The notes under the pieces are model-generated. The model had not been told where the DNA came from. It searched no databases and saw only the letters and a list, made by a program, of their open reading frames with translations. Below, piece by piece: positions 18,708 to 27,588 of a stretch of 64,000 bases of DNA; position 1 is the stretch's first letter, and each line of letters begins with the position of its first letter. The DNA is taken from positions 62,001 through 126,000 of the forward strand of contig JAHHQM010000004.1 of assembly GCA_020026395.1 (NCBI GenBank), in the 5' to 3' direction. The position numbers and the translations under genes are program-made. This DNA comes from Alistipes sp. (lineage in GTDB: Bacteria > Bacteroidota > Bacteroidia > Bacteroidales > Rikenellaceae).

Positions 18708-18884
18708 TTTGAGTTTGTTGGCAAATTTCTTTAATCACGCCCTGCAAGAAGCAAAACAGAGTCCCGGGTTTCCCGTTTTCGGCCGTCGCCCCAAAAACCG
18801 CAGCGGGAGGGTGGGGCGATGTTTTTTTTGCGCAGTTGCCAAATTTTTCATACTTTTAGCTTCGATTTCAACACACATGCCAAC

Positions 18885-20549
18885 ATGGTCAAAATTTTCT
18901 GTGTAAACACCCAAACGAGCAAAACATTCCCCGAAGGCACAACCCTCATGGAAATGTTACCCGAATTCGATTTCGAACAACCTTATCCGATTCTTTCGGC
19001 CAAGGTGAACAACGTCAGCCAAGGTTTGAAGTACAAGGCCTTCAACAGCCGTCAGGTCGAGTTTCTCGACTACCGTTCCTACCTGGGACGCAGCGTGTAC
19101 AGCAATTCGCTCTGCTTCCTGCTGACCAAAGCCACGAGCGACATCCTGCCCGATGCGAAGGTGACCATCCGCCGTCCCATCTCGAAGGGTTATTTCTGCT
19201 CGATCCACAAGGCCGACGGCTCGGAATTCACGCAGGAGGATCTCGGCCGCATCGAGGCTCGTATGCGCCAGATCGTCGATGAGGATCTGCCGTTCCGCCG
19301 TTGGGAGGTACGTCTGGAGGAGGCCATCGAGTTGTTCAGCAAACTGGGCTACGAAGACAAGGTCAAACTGCTGAAGACCTCCAACGATGTGTATGTAAAT
19401 TACTACACGCTGGGCGACACGGCCGACTATTACTACGACGTATTGCTTTCGAGCACGGGTTATATGAAGGTATGGAGCCTGACGATGTACCGCGGAGGTT
19501 TGCTCCTGCGCATTCCCGACCGTCACCATCCCGAACAGCTCGCGCCCTTTATCGAGCAGCCCAAGACCTTCGAGATCTTCTCGGAGAATCTGCGTTGGAA
19601 CAAGATCATGGGTCTGGAGAACGTGGGCGATGTGAACCTGGCGTGCGCCCGTGGTGAGGCGTCGGATCTGATCAAGGTGGCCGAGGCATTGCAGGAGAAG
19701 AAAATCGTGCAGATCGCCGAGGAGATCGACCGCCGTGTCCACCTGAAGAACCCCGTGCGCATCGTGCTGATCACGGGGCCGAGCAGCAGCGGCAAATCGA
19801 CCTTCTGCAAGCGACTGAGCATCCAGCTCAAGGCCTGCGGACTGCATCCCGTATCGTTCTCGACGGACGACTACTTCGTAAACCGTCTCGACACCCCGAA
19901 GTTGCCCGACGGATCGTATGACTTCGACAATTTCGACACGGTCGATCACGAATACCTCCAGAACGACATCATCAGGCTGCTCAACGGCGAGACGGTCGAA
20001 GTTCCCGAATACAACTTCACGACCGGTATCCGCGAGATGAACGGCAAACGCCTCAAGCTGGAGGAGGGTATGGTGCTTCTGGTCGAGGGTATCCACGCGC
20101 TGAATCCCTGTCTGACGGATCGCGTGCCCGACAACTACAAATACCGCATCTTCATCAACACCATCACGAGCATTTCGCTCGACGACCACAACTGCATCCC
20201 GACCAGCGACAACCGTCTGCTGCGCCGCATCCTGCGCGACTTCAACAAGGGGGCATTTACCGCCCGCGAGTCGATCGCCAACTGGCCGAACGTGCGCCGT
20301 GCCGAGGTCAAATGGATCTACAAGTTCCAGGAGAATGCCGACGTGCTGTTCAACTCGACCTACATCCTCGAATTTGCCGTATTGCGTGCCCATGCCGAGC
20401 GCATCCTGATGACCATTCCGAAGAATTGTCCCGAATATAGCGACGCCCACCGTCTGAAGAAGTTCCTCAACTACTTCACGCCCGTATCCGACAAGGATAT
20501 TCCCGCCACGTCGCTCATCCGCAGTTTCATCGGCGGCAGCAATTTTTAG
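18885..20549 (+). CDS. Nucleoside kinase (uridine kinase-like) with ThrRS-like N-terminal domains
   Basis: 554 residues from ATG 18885; upstream in-frame ATG 18819 would add a non-conserved 22-residue stretch. Residues 1-60 form a TGS-like domain (KTFPEGTTLMEML). About 100-200 resembles the second additional domain of threonyl-tRNA synthetase (SIHKADGSEFTQEDL). The C-terminal half is a P-loop kinase of the phosphoribulokinase/uridine kinase fold: Walker A G298-PSSSGKS, then STDDYFVNR and a lid region. This architecture is known in Bacteroidota and Thermotoga proteins annotated as uridine kinase or nucleoside kinase. Probable reaction: ATP-dependent phosphorylation of a nucleoside in the cytoplasm. 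The box TACTTTTA at 18851 is a likely but imperfect -7 element. A strong terminator follows. Confidence 0.88.
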   Translation: MVKIFCVNTQTSKTFPEGTTLMEMLPEFDFEQPYPILSAKVNNVSQGLKYKAFNSRQVEFLDYRSYLGRSVYSNSLCFLLTKATSDILPDAKVTIRRPISKGYFCSIHKADGSEFTQEDLGRIEARMRQIVDEDLPFRRWEVRLEEAIELFSKLGYEDKVKLLKTSNDVYVNYYTLGDTADYYYDVLLSSTGYMKVWSLTMYRGGLLLRIPDRHHPEQLAPFIEQPKTFEIFSENLRWNKIMGLENVGDVNLACARGEASDLIKVAEALQEKKIVQIAEEIDRRVHLKNPVRIVLITGPSSSGKSTFCKRLSIQLKACGLHPVSFSTDDYFVNRLDTPKLPDGSYDFDNFDTVDHEYLQNDIIRLLNGETVEVPEYNFTTGIREMNGKRLKLEEGMVLLVEGIHALNPCLTDRVPDNYKYRIFINTITSISLDDHNCIPTSDNRLLRRILRDFNKGAFTARESIANWPNVRRAEVKWIYKFQENADVLFNSTYILEFAVLRAHAERILMTIPKNCPEYSDAHRLKKFLNYFTPVSDKDIPATSLIRSFIGGSNF

Positions 20550-20571
20550 GGCGGTTTACAACACGCTTCAT

Positions 20572-20612
20572 AAGAGCGGATTCCCGAGGGGGAACTCCGC
20601 TCTTATTTTTTT
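20572..20612 (+). terminator. Terminator of the nucleoside kinase gene
   Basis: Stem AAGAGCGGA (20572-20580) pairs with TCCGCTCTT (20596-20604), then a run of T. Confidence 0.85.
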
Positions 20613-20692
20613 GTGCGGCGAAGTTTTGCAATCCGTAAGTTTTGGATATCTTTGCGCCCTGAATTTTCAATAACCTTTATAAAGACGTAACT

Positions 20693-21349
20693 ATGAAATA
20701 TATTTATGCGCCGGGTTGCGCCCTTATGATCTATAACCCCCGAGTGGCCGACAAACTGAAAGCCGTTGCCGAGGCCGAGTATGGAAAGATGGACACACTG
20801 CTCACGTGTTGTTTCGATCAGCCCAAGCTCGATCCCGACACCTGCATTGTCACGCCGTGTTCGACCTGCAACAACCGATACCGCACCCTATATAAAGATT
20901 GTACCACGCAATACCTTCTGGAGACCATCGCCCGAAGCACGACATTCGAATTTCCCGATTACGGCGGGGTCGAGATGTCGATTCAGGACACCTGTTCGGG
21001 TCGTACGGACGATCTCTATCTTTCGACCATCCGAACGCTACTCGAAAAGATGAACATCCGCGTCGCGGAAGCCGAGAAATCGGGTAAGAAAGGCAAGTGT
21101 TGCGGTCAGGTATTCTACGGCAAACTCCCGTTGGAGAAGGTCGAGAACCAGATGCGCCTGCGTGCCCAAGAGATGCCCCGAGAGGACGTGGTGGTTTACT
21201 GCACCTCCTGCATCCAGGGTATGGCCTTGGGCGGGAAACGACCGCGATACATCCTCGATCTGTTGTTCAACGAGGAGACCTCCTCCCACAAGGACGGCAT
21301 CGTCTCGTGGAACGAAACCTTGAAAGACTTTCGGGTTCGCAACCGATAA
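20693..21349 (+). CDS. Cysteine-rich CCG-domain protein (heterodisulfide reductase B-like)
   Basis: 218 residues rich in cysteine. Two CCG-like modules are visible: the first around TCCFDQPKLDPDTCIVTPCSTC and the second around GKCCGQVFYGKLP with VVYCTSCIQG. This pattern (CX~30CCGX~30CXXC) binds iron-sulfur clusters or zinc in HdrB, succinate dehydrogenase SdhE-like and glycolate oxidase GlcF proteins. It is probably a cytoplasmic redox protein; the partner is not encoded nearby. Single-gene unit with upstream box ATATCTTTG (20646-20654) about 40 bases before the start. Confidence 0.78.
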   Translation: MKYIYAPGCALMIYNPRVADKLKAVAEAEYGKMDTLLTCCFDQPKLDPDTCIVTPCSTCNNRYRTLYKDCTTQYLLETIARSTTFEFPDYGGVEMSIQDTCSGRTDDLYLSTIRTLLEKMNIRVAEAEKSGKKGKCCGQVFYGKLPLEKVENQMRLRAQEMPREDVVVYCTSCIQGMALGGKRPRYILDLLFNEETSSHKDGIVSWNETLKDFRVRNR

Positions 21350-21355
21350 ACAAAA

Positions 21356-21386
21356 AAAGATCTGCCTCAAACGAAGCAGATCTTTT
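21356..21386 (+). terminator. Terminator of the CCG-domain gene
   Basis: Inverted repeat AAGATCTGC / GCAGATCTT with a ten-base loop and T run. Confidence 0.85.
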
Positions 21387-21497
21387 TTCGTCAATGGGGA
21401 CTGTCCTGCCCTTGAAAAATCCATTTTTCTTAAATATAAATTAAAAATTCGTCTGAAAATCACGGTTTTCCGTGATGACACGAATCTGATATTGCTT

Positions 21498-21505
21498 TAC
21501 TTTTG
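21498..21505 (+). promoter_or_regulatory. -7 promoter box of a BACON lipoprotein
   Basis: TACTTTTG matches TAnnTTTG; the start codon at 21537 is 32 bases downstream. Confidence 0.6.
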
Positions 21506-21536
21506 TTATCATTTTTTAACAAACCAATTTATTTCT

Positions 21537-22748
21537 ATGAAAAAACTGTTGAATATACTGCTTATGCTCATAATGTTTGTGGCATGCAGCGATGACACGA
21601 AAGAGATCAAAGAGATTGTTCTGGACAAAGGTACAGCAACCAACCAGACCATCTATTCCGATGAGACCTCTACCAAGGAGGGTATCTCCTTCACGGCCAC
21701 AGAAGAATGGACAGCAACCGTAACCGACATCTCGACCCGTGCCGCCGAAGGTCGTGTCGATTGGTTGGAGTTAAGCCGGTATGATGGCGGTGCGGGCAAG
21801 TTTACCCTCGGCATCACCATCGAAAAGAACGATACGGGATCCGACCGTAAGGCCGAGATCAAGATCGTATGCGGCGAAACGACCATCACCGTTGTCGTGG
21901 AACAGAAGGCGATCACCAGCGATGAAGCCGGAACAGATCCGAACCGACCTCAATCCAAGAAAAAGGTGAAAACGATAAAGGAATATGCCGAAGATAACAC
22001 ATTGATGACACAGACAGATGTTTCTTATGACAACAAAGGCCGAATCGTAAAGTTAAATGAGACAGATTTCGAATTTGACACTAATAATACCACCTATCTT
22101 ACCTATATTACCTCTTTTACCTATAAAAAACAGGACAACGGAAATCTGATGATTGAAGTCAAAACCTCAGACGACATGTTTTATTTTTTCGAATACCTCT
22201 ACTGCGATAATACGGGGAAGGTTGTCCGGGCAAAAGAAAAAGACACTAATATCCCACAGGGGACTCCTGATGATGAACATGAATATGAATACGACAATCA
22301 GGATCAGTTGTTCAGAACAAAAAGTAAGGAGTATTATAATGGCCCTGATCCCATACATAATACCTCAGATTTTATATGGAGCAACCGCAATATAATCAGT
22401 TATAAATCTATGGAATACGGGGACGGAGAAATCACGTACTCCAATATCAAAAATGATGCGAACATCGACCTTGCCTATTTGGTCTGTTTTCGCAATTCCA
22501 CAGAACTCCTTTGGCATCCTCATGGAGTAGATTATGGCTCAATTTGCGGATATTTCGGAAAACGTGTGGCCAATATGCCGGCTACGGTTAAAGGGGCATA
22601 CTTAACCTGTGAAGGTAATACAGAAGTAGAAAATTACACTTTTGAGTACAAACGCGATGCCGAAGGTTATATAATCGAGGTGAATAAAACTTATGATTTT
22701 TATAAAGGATCTGGAGAACATAAATATGTAATCGAATATACGGATTAA
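21537..22748 (+). CDS. BACON-type lipoprotein of unknown function
   Basis: 403 residues from ATG 21537; a longer frame from 21492 overlaps the promoter box. Signal peptide MKKLLNILLMLIMFVAC with lipid-modified C17 and SDD after it. Residues ~35-125 look like a BACON-type Ig-like domain (WLELS strand, final TITVVVEQKA strand). The C-terminal ~260 residues contain DNKGRIVKL, EYEYDNQDQLFRT and DAEGYIIEV, resembling DUF4595-type repeats found in Bacteroidota lipoproteins. Base composition turns AT-richer after ~22000 than in neighbouring genes, so the two halves may have different histories. Probably on the cell surface. No neighbours suggest a role. Confidence 0.75.
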   Translation: MKKLLNILLMLIMFVACSDDTKEIKEIVLDKGTATNQTIYSDETSTKEGISFTATEEWTATVTDISTRAAEGRVDWLELSRYDGGAGKFTLGITIEKNDTGSDRKAEIKIVCGETTITVVVEQKAITSDEAGTDPNRPQSKKKVKTIKEYAEDNTLMTQTDVSYDNKGRIVKLNETDFEFDTNNTTYLTYITSFTYKKQDNGNLMIEVKTSDDMFYFFEYLYCDNTGKVVRAKEKDTNIPQGTPDDEHEYEYDNQDQLFRTKSKEYYNGPDPIHNTSDFIWSNRNIISYKSMEYGDGEITYSNIKNDANIDLAYLVCFRNSTELLWHPHGVDYGSICGYFGKRVANMPATVKGAYLTCEGNTEVENYTFEYKRDAEGYIIEVNKTYDFYKGSGEHKYVIEYTD

Positions 22749-22764
22749 GAGGAAGTCACTTCTT

Positions 22765-22812
22765 ACAAAGAAACGATGCAATTTTTCAGTTTGAATTGCA
22801 TCGTTTCTTTGT
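22765..22812. terminator. Long shared hairpin between the BACON lipoprotein and xpt
   Basis: 19-bp perfect inverted repeat ACAAAGAAACGATGCAATT / AATTGCATCGTTTCTTTGT with a short loop. It lies between two genes that converge, so it can serve both strands. Confidence 0.75.
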
Positions 22813-22871
22813 TGTTGCAGACCGTCTTCCCGCAACAGAAAGGCGTCATCATAAATTCTCCATACGGGATT

Positions 22872-23441
22872 TTAGTGTCGAATCTTGATCCGGCAATTGT
22901 CCAGACTCTCGATGATGGCCAGCGACTCGACATGGATGCCCTGCTCGCGCAGGTAATCACCGCCGTGCTGGAACGCCTTCTCGATAAGGAATCCCATACC
23001 GACCAATTCGGCATTGGCCTGTTTCACAAGGTCGATAATACCTTTGGCGGCATTGCCGTTGGCCAAGAAGTCATCGATAAACAGGATCTTGTCGCCCTCG
23101 TGGATGTAGTCGCGATTGACGCACACGTTATACGAACGCTCCTTCGTAAAGGAATAAACACTCGTCGAAAGCATGTTTTGCATGGTATTCGGAACGCTCT
23201 TCTTGGCGAAAACCACGGGGAGCTCCAACAGGTAACCCACCATAATCGCAGGGGCAATACCGCTCGCTTCGATCGTGAGCACCTTATTGATGTCGGTGGA
23301 GGCGAAACGGCGCACGAACTCCACGGCCATGGATTTCATCAGAATGGGATCCATCTGATGATTAATGAAGTTATCGACTTTGAGGATCCCTCCCTCGAAA
23401 CATTTTCCATCCCGCAGGATGCGCTCTTCCAATGCTTTCAT
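22872..23441 (-). CDS. xpt: Xanthine phosphoribosyltransferase
   Basis: 189 residues, the usual length. The PRPP-binding motif reads ILFIDDFLANGNAAKGI, and the N-terminal segment VLTIEASGIAP is typical of Xpt. It converts xanthine and PRPP to XMP in purine salvage in the cytoplasm. It stands alone, without the pbuX permease gene with which it pairs in Firmicutes. No purine riboswitch is visible in the short leader. Minus-strand TATATTTG at 23469-23462 is a good -7 box, 21 bases before the start codon. Confidence 0.95.
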   Translation of the reverse strand: MKALEERILRDGKCFEGGILKVDNFINHQMDPILMKSMAVEFVRRFASTDINKVLTIEASGIAPAIMVGYLLELPVVFAKKSVPNTMQNMLSTSVYSFTKERSYNVCVNRDYIHEGDKILFIDDFLANGNAAKGIIDLVKQANAELVGMGFLIEKAFQHGGDYLREQGIHVESLAIIESLDNCRIKIRH

Positions 23442-23461
23442 AAGTTTTTTTAAAATGATCG

Positions 23462-23469
23462 CAAATATA
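23462..23469 (-). promoter_or_regulatory. -7 promoter box of xpt
   Basis: Minus strand reads TATATTTG, matching TAnnTTTG. Confidence 0.55.
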
Positions 23470-23550
23470 CCAATTTACGGCCACTTTATCAAATAAAATC
23501 ATGGGTCAAAACTTCCGGAAAAATAGTCTTAAACGGGAAAGAAAAGTGAG

Positions 23551-23585
23551 TTTGTAAATATTATTAAAAAAAATGAGTATATTTG
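23551..23585 (+). promoter_or_regulatory. Promoter of the NifU-like/GGGtGRT operon
   Basis: TTTG (23551-23554), 23 bases, then TATATTTG (23578-23585): a match to the Bacteroidota promoter consensus at the upper end of the usual spacing. The leader to the ATG at 23666 is about 80 bases. Confidence 0.6.
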
Positions 23586-23665
23586 CACCCGATTTAATTC
23601 CCTGCGAGGAATTATTCCCGCCGCACGCACATACACTTACATGTTTATCAAAACATAACACTATT

Positions 23666-24358
23666 ATGATTTATTCAACAGAGGTACAACACATGTGTGT
23701 TGTAAAGAAGGGACCCCATCACGGTCCGGCTCCCATTCCCGAAGAAGGCAAATGGGTTAAGGCTAAAGAAATCAAAGACATTTCAGGCTTGACGCACGGT
23801 ATTGGCTGGTGCGCTCCCCAGCAAGGTGCCTGCAAATTGACGCTGAATATCAAAGAGGGTATCATCGAAGAGGCTCTGGTCGAGACGATCGGTTGCTCGG
23901 GTATGACCCACTCGGCCGCCATGGCAGCCGAAATCCTCCCCGGCAAAACGCTGTTGGAGGCTCTGAACACCGACCTCGTTTGCGATGCCATCAACACCGC
24001 AATGCGTGAGTTGTTCCTGCAGATCGTTTACGGTCGTTCGCAGAGCGCCTTCTCGGAGGGTGGTCTGGTGATCGGTGCCGGTCTGGAAGACCTGGGTAAG
24101 GGTCTGCGCAGCCAGGTTGGTACGATGTACTCGACCAACGCAAAAGGTGTCCGTTACCTCGAAATGGCCGAGGGCTATGTCAGCCGCCTGGGTCTGGATG
24201 AGGACGGCGAGGTTTGCGGTTACGAGTTCGTTCGTCTGGGCGTCATGATGGATCTCATCAAGAACGGTACCGATGCCAACGAGGCTCTCAAGAAAGCAAC
24301 TTCGAGCTACGGCCGTTTTGCTGAGGCAGTTAAATTTATTGATCCACGTAAAGAGTAA
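23666..24358 (+). CDS. NifU/IscU-like iron-sulfur scaffold-type protein
   Basis: 230 residues from ATG 23666; an upstream in-frame ATG at 23573 overlaps the promoter. The central part resembles the IscU/NifU N-terminal fold: GCSGMTHSAAMAAE around C77 lines up with the first scaffold cysteine region of that family, and C106 in NTDLVC is a candidate second ligand. Further cysteines are C11, C49 and C56. IscU-type scaffolds build iron-sulfur clusters. Here no cysteine desulfurase is nearby, and the gene is followed after 17 bases by a GGGtGRT-family gene, the usual pairing for this variant. The job of the pair is not established, so the scaffold role is a family-based guess. Confidence 0.8.
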   Translation: MIYSTEVQHMCVVKKGPHHGPAPIPEEGKWVKAKEIKDISGLTHGIGWCAPQQGACKLTLNIKEGIIEEALVETIGCSGMTHSAAMAAEILPGKTLLEALNTDLVCDAINTAMRELFLQIVYGRSQSAFSEGGLVIGAGLEDLGKGLRSQVGTMYSTNAKGVRYLEMAEGYVSRLGLDEDGEVCGYEFVRLGVMMDLIKNGTDANEALKKATSSYGRFAEAVKFIDPRKE

Positions 24359-24375
24359 GCAGGAGGAAGAGATAT

Positions 24376-25386
24376 ATGGCAAGAACAGTTAAATTCGAAA
24401 GTCAGGAACGCCGCATCGGTCATATCAATGAGGTGTTGAACTCCTACGGTATCGCTTCGATCGAAGAGGCCGAAGCTATTTGCAACCAGTACGGCGTAGA
24501 TCCCTACATGGAGTGCGAGCAGACGCAGAACATCTGCTTCGAGAACGCCAAGTGGGCATACGTTGTCGGTGCAGCCATCGCCCTGAAGAAGGGCTGCAAG
24601 AACGCTGCCGACGCTGCCGAGGCAATCGGTGAGGGTCTTCAGGCATTCTGCATCGCAGGTTCGGTAGCCGACGACCGCAAGGTCGGTCTGGGTCACGGTA
24701 ACCTGGCAGCACGTCTGCTCCGCGAGGAGACTCAGTGCTTCGCATTCCTCGCAGGTCACGAGTCGTTCGCAGCTGCCGAGGGTGCCATCAAGATCGCCGA
24801 GATGGCCAACAAGGTACGTAAGAACCCCCTGCGTGTAATTCTGAACGGTCTGGGTAAGGACGCCGCCATGATCATTTCGCGTATCAACGGCTTTACCTAT
24901 GTTCAGACCGAGTTCGATTACTACACCGGTGAACTGAAAGAGGTACGCCGCAAGTCGTACTCGAACGGCCCCCGCGCAAAGGTCAACTGCTACGGTGTTG
25001 ACGACGTTCGCGAAGGTGTTGCCGTTATGTGGAAGGAGAACGTCGATGTATCGATCACGGGTAACTCGACGAACCCCACTCGTTTCCAGCACCCCACGGC
25101 AGGTACCTACAAGAAGGAACGTATCCATGCCGGCAAACCTTACTTCTCGGTTGCATCGGGTGGTGGTACGGGTCGTACGCTGCACCCCGATAACATGGCT
25201 GCAGGTCCCGCTTCGTACGGTATGACCGATACGATGGGGCGTATGCACTCGGATGCTCAGTTTGCAGGTTCTTCGTCGGTTCCCGCACACGTTGAGATGA
25301 TGGGCTTCCTCGGCATGGGTAACAACCCCATGGTAGGTGCTACGGTAGCCGTAGCCGTTAAGGTTGCTCAGGCACTCTCGAAATAA
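24376..25386 (+). CDS. GGGtGRT-family protein of unknown function
   Basis: 336 residues with the name-giving motif SGGGTGRTLHP at 261-271. It has seven cysteines (C36, C47, C54, C74, C92, C121, C205), mostly in the first 120 residues, and a glycine-rich C-terminus (GFLGMGNNPMVGATVAVAVKVAQAL). A strong Shine-Dalgarno-like AGGAGGAAGAG precedes the ATG, unusual in this window where most genes lack one. It is co-transcribed with the NifU-like gene 17 bases upstream. Codon choice looks optimised (many GGT, CGT, AAG), hinting at high expression. The family is named only for its motif; a metal-cluster or nucleotide role is possible but unproven. Confidence 0.85.
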   Translation: MARTVKFESQERRIGHINEVLNSYGIASIEEAEAICNQYGVDPYMECEQTQNICFENAKWAYVVGAAIALKKGCKNAADAAEAIGEGLQAFCIAGSVADDRKVGLGHGNLAARLLREETQCFAFLAGHESFAAAEGAIKIAEMANKVRKNPLRVILNGLGKDAAMIISRINGFTYVQTEFDYYTGELKEVRRKSYSNGPRAKVNCYGVDDVREGVAVMWKENVDVSITGNSTNPTRFQHPTAGTYKKERIHAGKPYFSVASGGGTGRTLHPDNMAAGPASYGMTDTMGRMHSDAQFAGSSSVPAHVEMMGFLGMGNNPMVGATVAVAVKVAQALSK

Positions 25387-25408
25387 GAAAGCACAACATC
25401 TATATAAG

Positions 25409-25442
25409 AAAAAGTCCTGCCCGAAAGGGTAGGACTTTTTTA
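25409..25442 (+). terminator. Terminator of the NifU-like/GGGtGRT operon
   Basis: Inverted repeat AAAGTCCTGCCC / GGGTAGGACTTT with a short loop, then six T. Confidence 0.9.
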
Positions 25443-25456
25443 TTGAAAATCACAAA

Positions 25457-25487
25457 AAAAACGGCAGCCGCAGAGGTCGCCGTTTTT
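25457..25487 (-). terminator. Terminator of the AraC-type regulator
   Basis: Inverted repeat AAAAACGGC / GCCGTTTTT around a 13-base loop, four bases past the gene's stop codon, with the U run on the minus strand. Confidence 0.75.
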
Positions 25488-25490
25488 CAT

Positions 25491-26414
25491 TTATTTTTGC
25501 ATTCGATAGGTCGATGGGGTAATTCCGGTATGATTTTTGAAATATTTACCAAAGAATGACTGATTGGGGAAATTAAGGTAATAGGAGATCTCCTGAATGC
25601 TCTTGGTCGAGTATTTCAGAAGATTTTTTGCTTCCAGAATGACATATTCGTCGATCCAGTTTAGGGCACTGCGGCCGCTGGTCTGACGGATGATCGTGGT
25701 CAGGTATTTCGGCGTCAGGTTCAGCTGCTCGGCATAGAAACCCACGGAGCGTTCCTGCATGTAGTATTGCCCCAGGATCTGCATGAAGCGGTGGAAATAC
25801 TCCTCCTGACGATTGTGAATCGGACGGGAGAAGGGCATGCGGTTGACATCCTTGATGTGGTGGTCGATGACGCGGCACAACTTATAGATCAGCATACGGA
25901 TCGCCGTACGGACGATCTCGACGGTATAGACCTCATCCTCGAAGTTCTTCCACTCGGCGGCGATGTCCTCGAACGAGTGGATGATGGGCTGGAGGTCGTT
26001 TTCGGGAATCGGAATCAGCGGATTTTTGTCCAGCTGAAGGAAAAGACCCGTGAGGAGTTTCAAATCGACATTGATGCGGCGGATGAAATCCTCGGAACAC
26101 ATGATCAGATAGACCTCGGCGTTCTCCATCGACTCCACCTGAATAATCGAACCGGGGAGATTCACATAAAGCGCATTCTCCGAAAGGGTATAGTGATTCA
26201 GGTTGGAATTGATGTTCAAAGATCCTCTCGAACAAACACCGATGCCATATGCGTCGATACGCACGGGATAACGCAGCAACTCGGAACGGACGGCATTGGC
26301 GAAATCGACCCGCGATGCGATGAGGCAGCCCTCGTGATAGAGGTCTTCCTTGCGTATGCTGTTCTCCTCGATGAGTTGGGACAGCGACAGACTTTGAATT
26401 TCCCTTTTCTCCAT
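25491..26414 (-). CDS. AraC-family transcriptional regulator
   Basis: 307 residues. The N-terminal ~190 residues form a cupin-like sensing domain (SLNINSNLNHYTLSENALYV). The C-terminal ~100 residues hold two helix-turn-helix motifs (YAEQLNLTPKYLTTIIRQTSG, and IQEISYYLNFPNQSFFGKYF ending TGITPSTYR), which define AraC/XylS proteins. It is transcribed away from the RND efflux operon at 26567, with 152 bases between, so it is the obvious candidate regulator of that pump. The ligand is unknown. It has its own terminator. Confidence 0.92.
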   Translation of the reverse strand: MEKREIQSLSLSQLIEENSIRKEDLYHEGCLIASRVDFANAVRSELLRYPVRIDAYGIGVCSRGSLNINSNLNHYTLSENALYVNLPGSIIQVESMENAEVYLIMCSEDFIRRINVDLKLLTGLFLQLDKNPLIPIPENDLQPIIHSFEDIAAEWKNFEDEVYTVEIVRTAIRMLIYKLCRVIDHHIKDVNRMPFSRPIHNRQEEYFHRFMQILGQYYMQERSVGFYAEQLNLTPKYLTTIIRQTSGRSALNWIDEYVILEAKNLLKYSTKSIQEISYYLNFPNQSFFGKYFKNHTGITPSTYRMQK

Positions 26415-26566
26415 TTTAGTATGATTTTCACGACAAATATATGAATTTTAATGCTCTTTGTTCGCCTAAAAGTACGATATGCGAAAAATAGACCAACATC
26501 CCCGACATTAGGGTGTATGAAGATCGGCGAGAAAGTGGCAATTTTGCATTGAAAATAAGATCAGAG

Positions 26567-27586
26567 ATGAAAAAGTTCGTTTTTTTTGCATTTTTACTTG
26601 CGCTGGCATCCTGCGGATCCAACGCACCGAAACATCAGGCGGAACCCTTGCGCATCGGCACGACAGTCGTTGCTCCTGCATCGGACATCGCCACCAGAAT
26701 TTATGTGGGAACCATTGAAGAAGAGCGCAGTGTGGCGCTGAGTTTCCCGTTGGGCGGAACGGTGGCCCGTTCGCTGGTCAGCGAAGGAGAATTCGTAAAG
26801 AAGGGTCAACTGCTTGCCGAACTCGACCTCACATCGGCACAACAAACCTACGATGCCGCCGAGGCAACCCTGACCCAGGCACAGGACGCCTATGCCCGTT
26901 TGAAACAACTCTACGATGCGGAATCGCTGCCCGAAATCAAGTGGGTCGAAGTACAGACCCAGTTGCGTAAGGCCGAGGCCGCATTCCAAATCGCACAAAA
27001 GAATCTGAACGATTGCACGATCACGGCTCCCTTTGCGGGCGTTGTCGGCAAGCGTATGAAGGAAGCAGGGGAACAGGCTCTGCCGGGTATGCCCGTCATT
27101 TCGCTTCTGGATATTTCGAAGGTGAAGGTCTCGTTCCCCGTTCCCGAGCAGGAGATCTCCTCGATCAATGCCGAAAGCCGCATTTCGATCGTGGTAGCCG
27201 CTCTGGGAGATAAAAAGTTCGAGGCAACGAATCCCGAAAAGAGCATTGTGGCCGACCTTGCAGCCCATAGTTATAAGGTACGCGCCGAAGTGGTGAGCGA
27301 CAATCACGAATTGTTGCCCGGCATGGTGTGCCGCGTGGTAGTTGCGCCCGAACACAAGGAGGGCAAGGCCGAAGAATATGTTTTACCGCTGTCCGCCGTT
27401 CGTGAAGACGGAAACGGCACTCATTTTGTATGGTTGGTCGAGGATGACCACGTAACGCGCCACAATGTAGAAGTCGGCCGCATGATCGACAACGGAATCA
27501 TCATCCGCGAAGGACTCACGACGGGTGACCGTGTCGTAAGCGACGGCATTCAGAAGATTGGTGAGGGCAGCAAAGTCGTTTGGTAG
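26567..27586 (+). CDS. RND efflux periplasmic adaptor lipoprotein (HlyD/AcrA type)
   Basis: 339 residues from ATG 26567, which gives signal peptide MKKFVFFAFLLALASC with lipid-modified C16; an upstream in-frame start at 26513 would bury it. Domains: barrel-sandwich hybrid with lipoyl-like halves (SEGEFVKKGQLLAELD and TITAPFAGVVGKRM), a helical hairpin between them (about 85-140), then beta-barrel and membrane-proximal parts. It links the inner-membrane pump encoded next to an outer-membrane channel. First gene of a three-gene operon; the pump start codon comes two bases after its stop. Confidence 0.93.
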   Translation: MKKFVFFAFLLALASCGSNAPKHQAEPLRIGTTVVAPASDIATRIYVGTIEEERSVALSFPLGGTVARSLVSEGEFVKKGQLLAELDLTSAQQTYDAAEATLTQAQDAYARLKQLYDAESLPEIKWVEVQTQLRKAEAAFQIAQKNLNDCTITAPFAGVVGKRMKEAGEQALPGMPVISLLDISKVKVSFPVPEQEISSINAESRISIVVAALGDKKFEATNPEKSIVADLAAHSYKVRAEVVSDNHELLPGMVCRVVVAPEHKEGKAEEYVLPLSAVREDGNGTHFVWLVEDDHVTRHNVEVGRMIDNGIIIREGLTTGDRVVSDGIQKIGEGSKVVW

Positions 27587-27588
27587 TC

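Noticed and set aside
22749..23500. A purine riboswitch upstream of xpt
   Set aside because: Only about 20 bases separate the -7 box from the start codon, too short for an aptamer.
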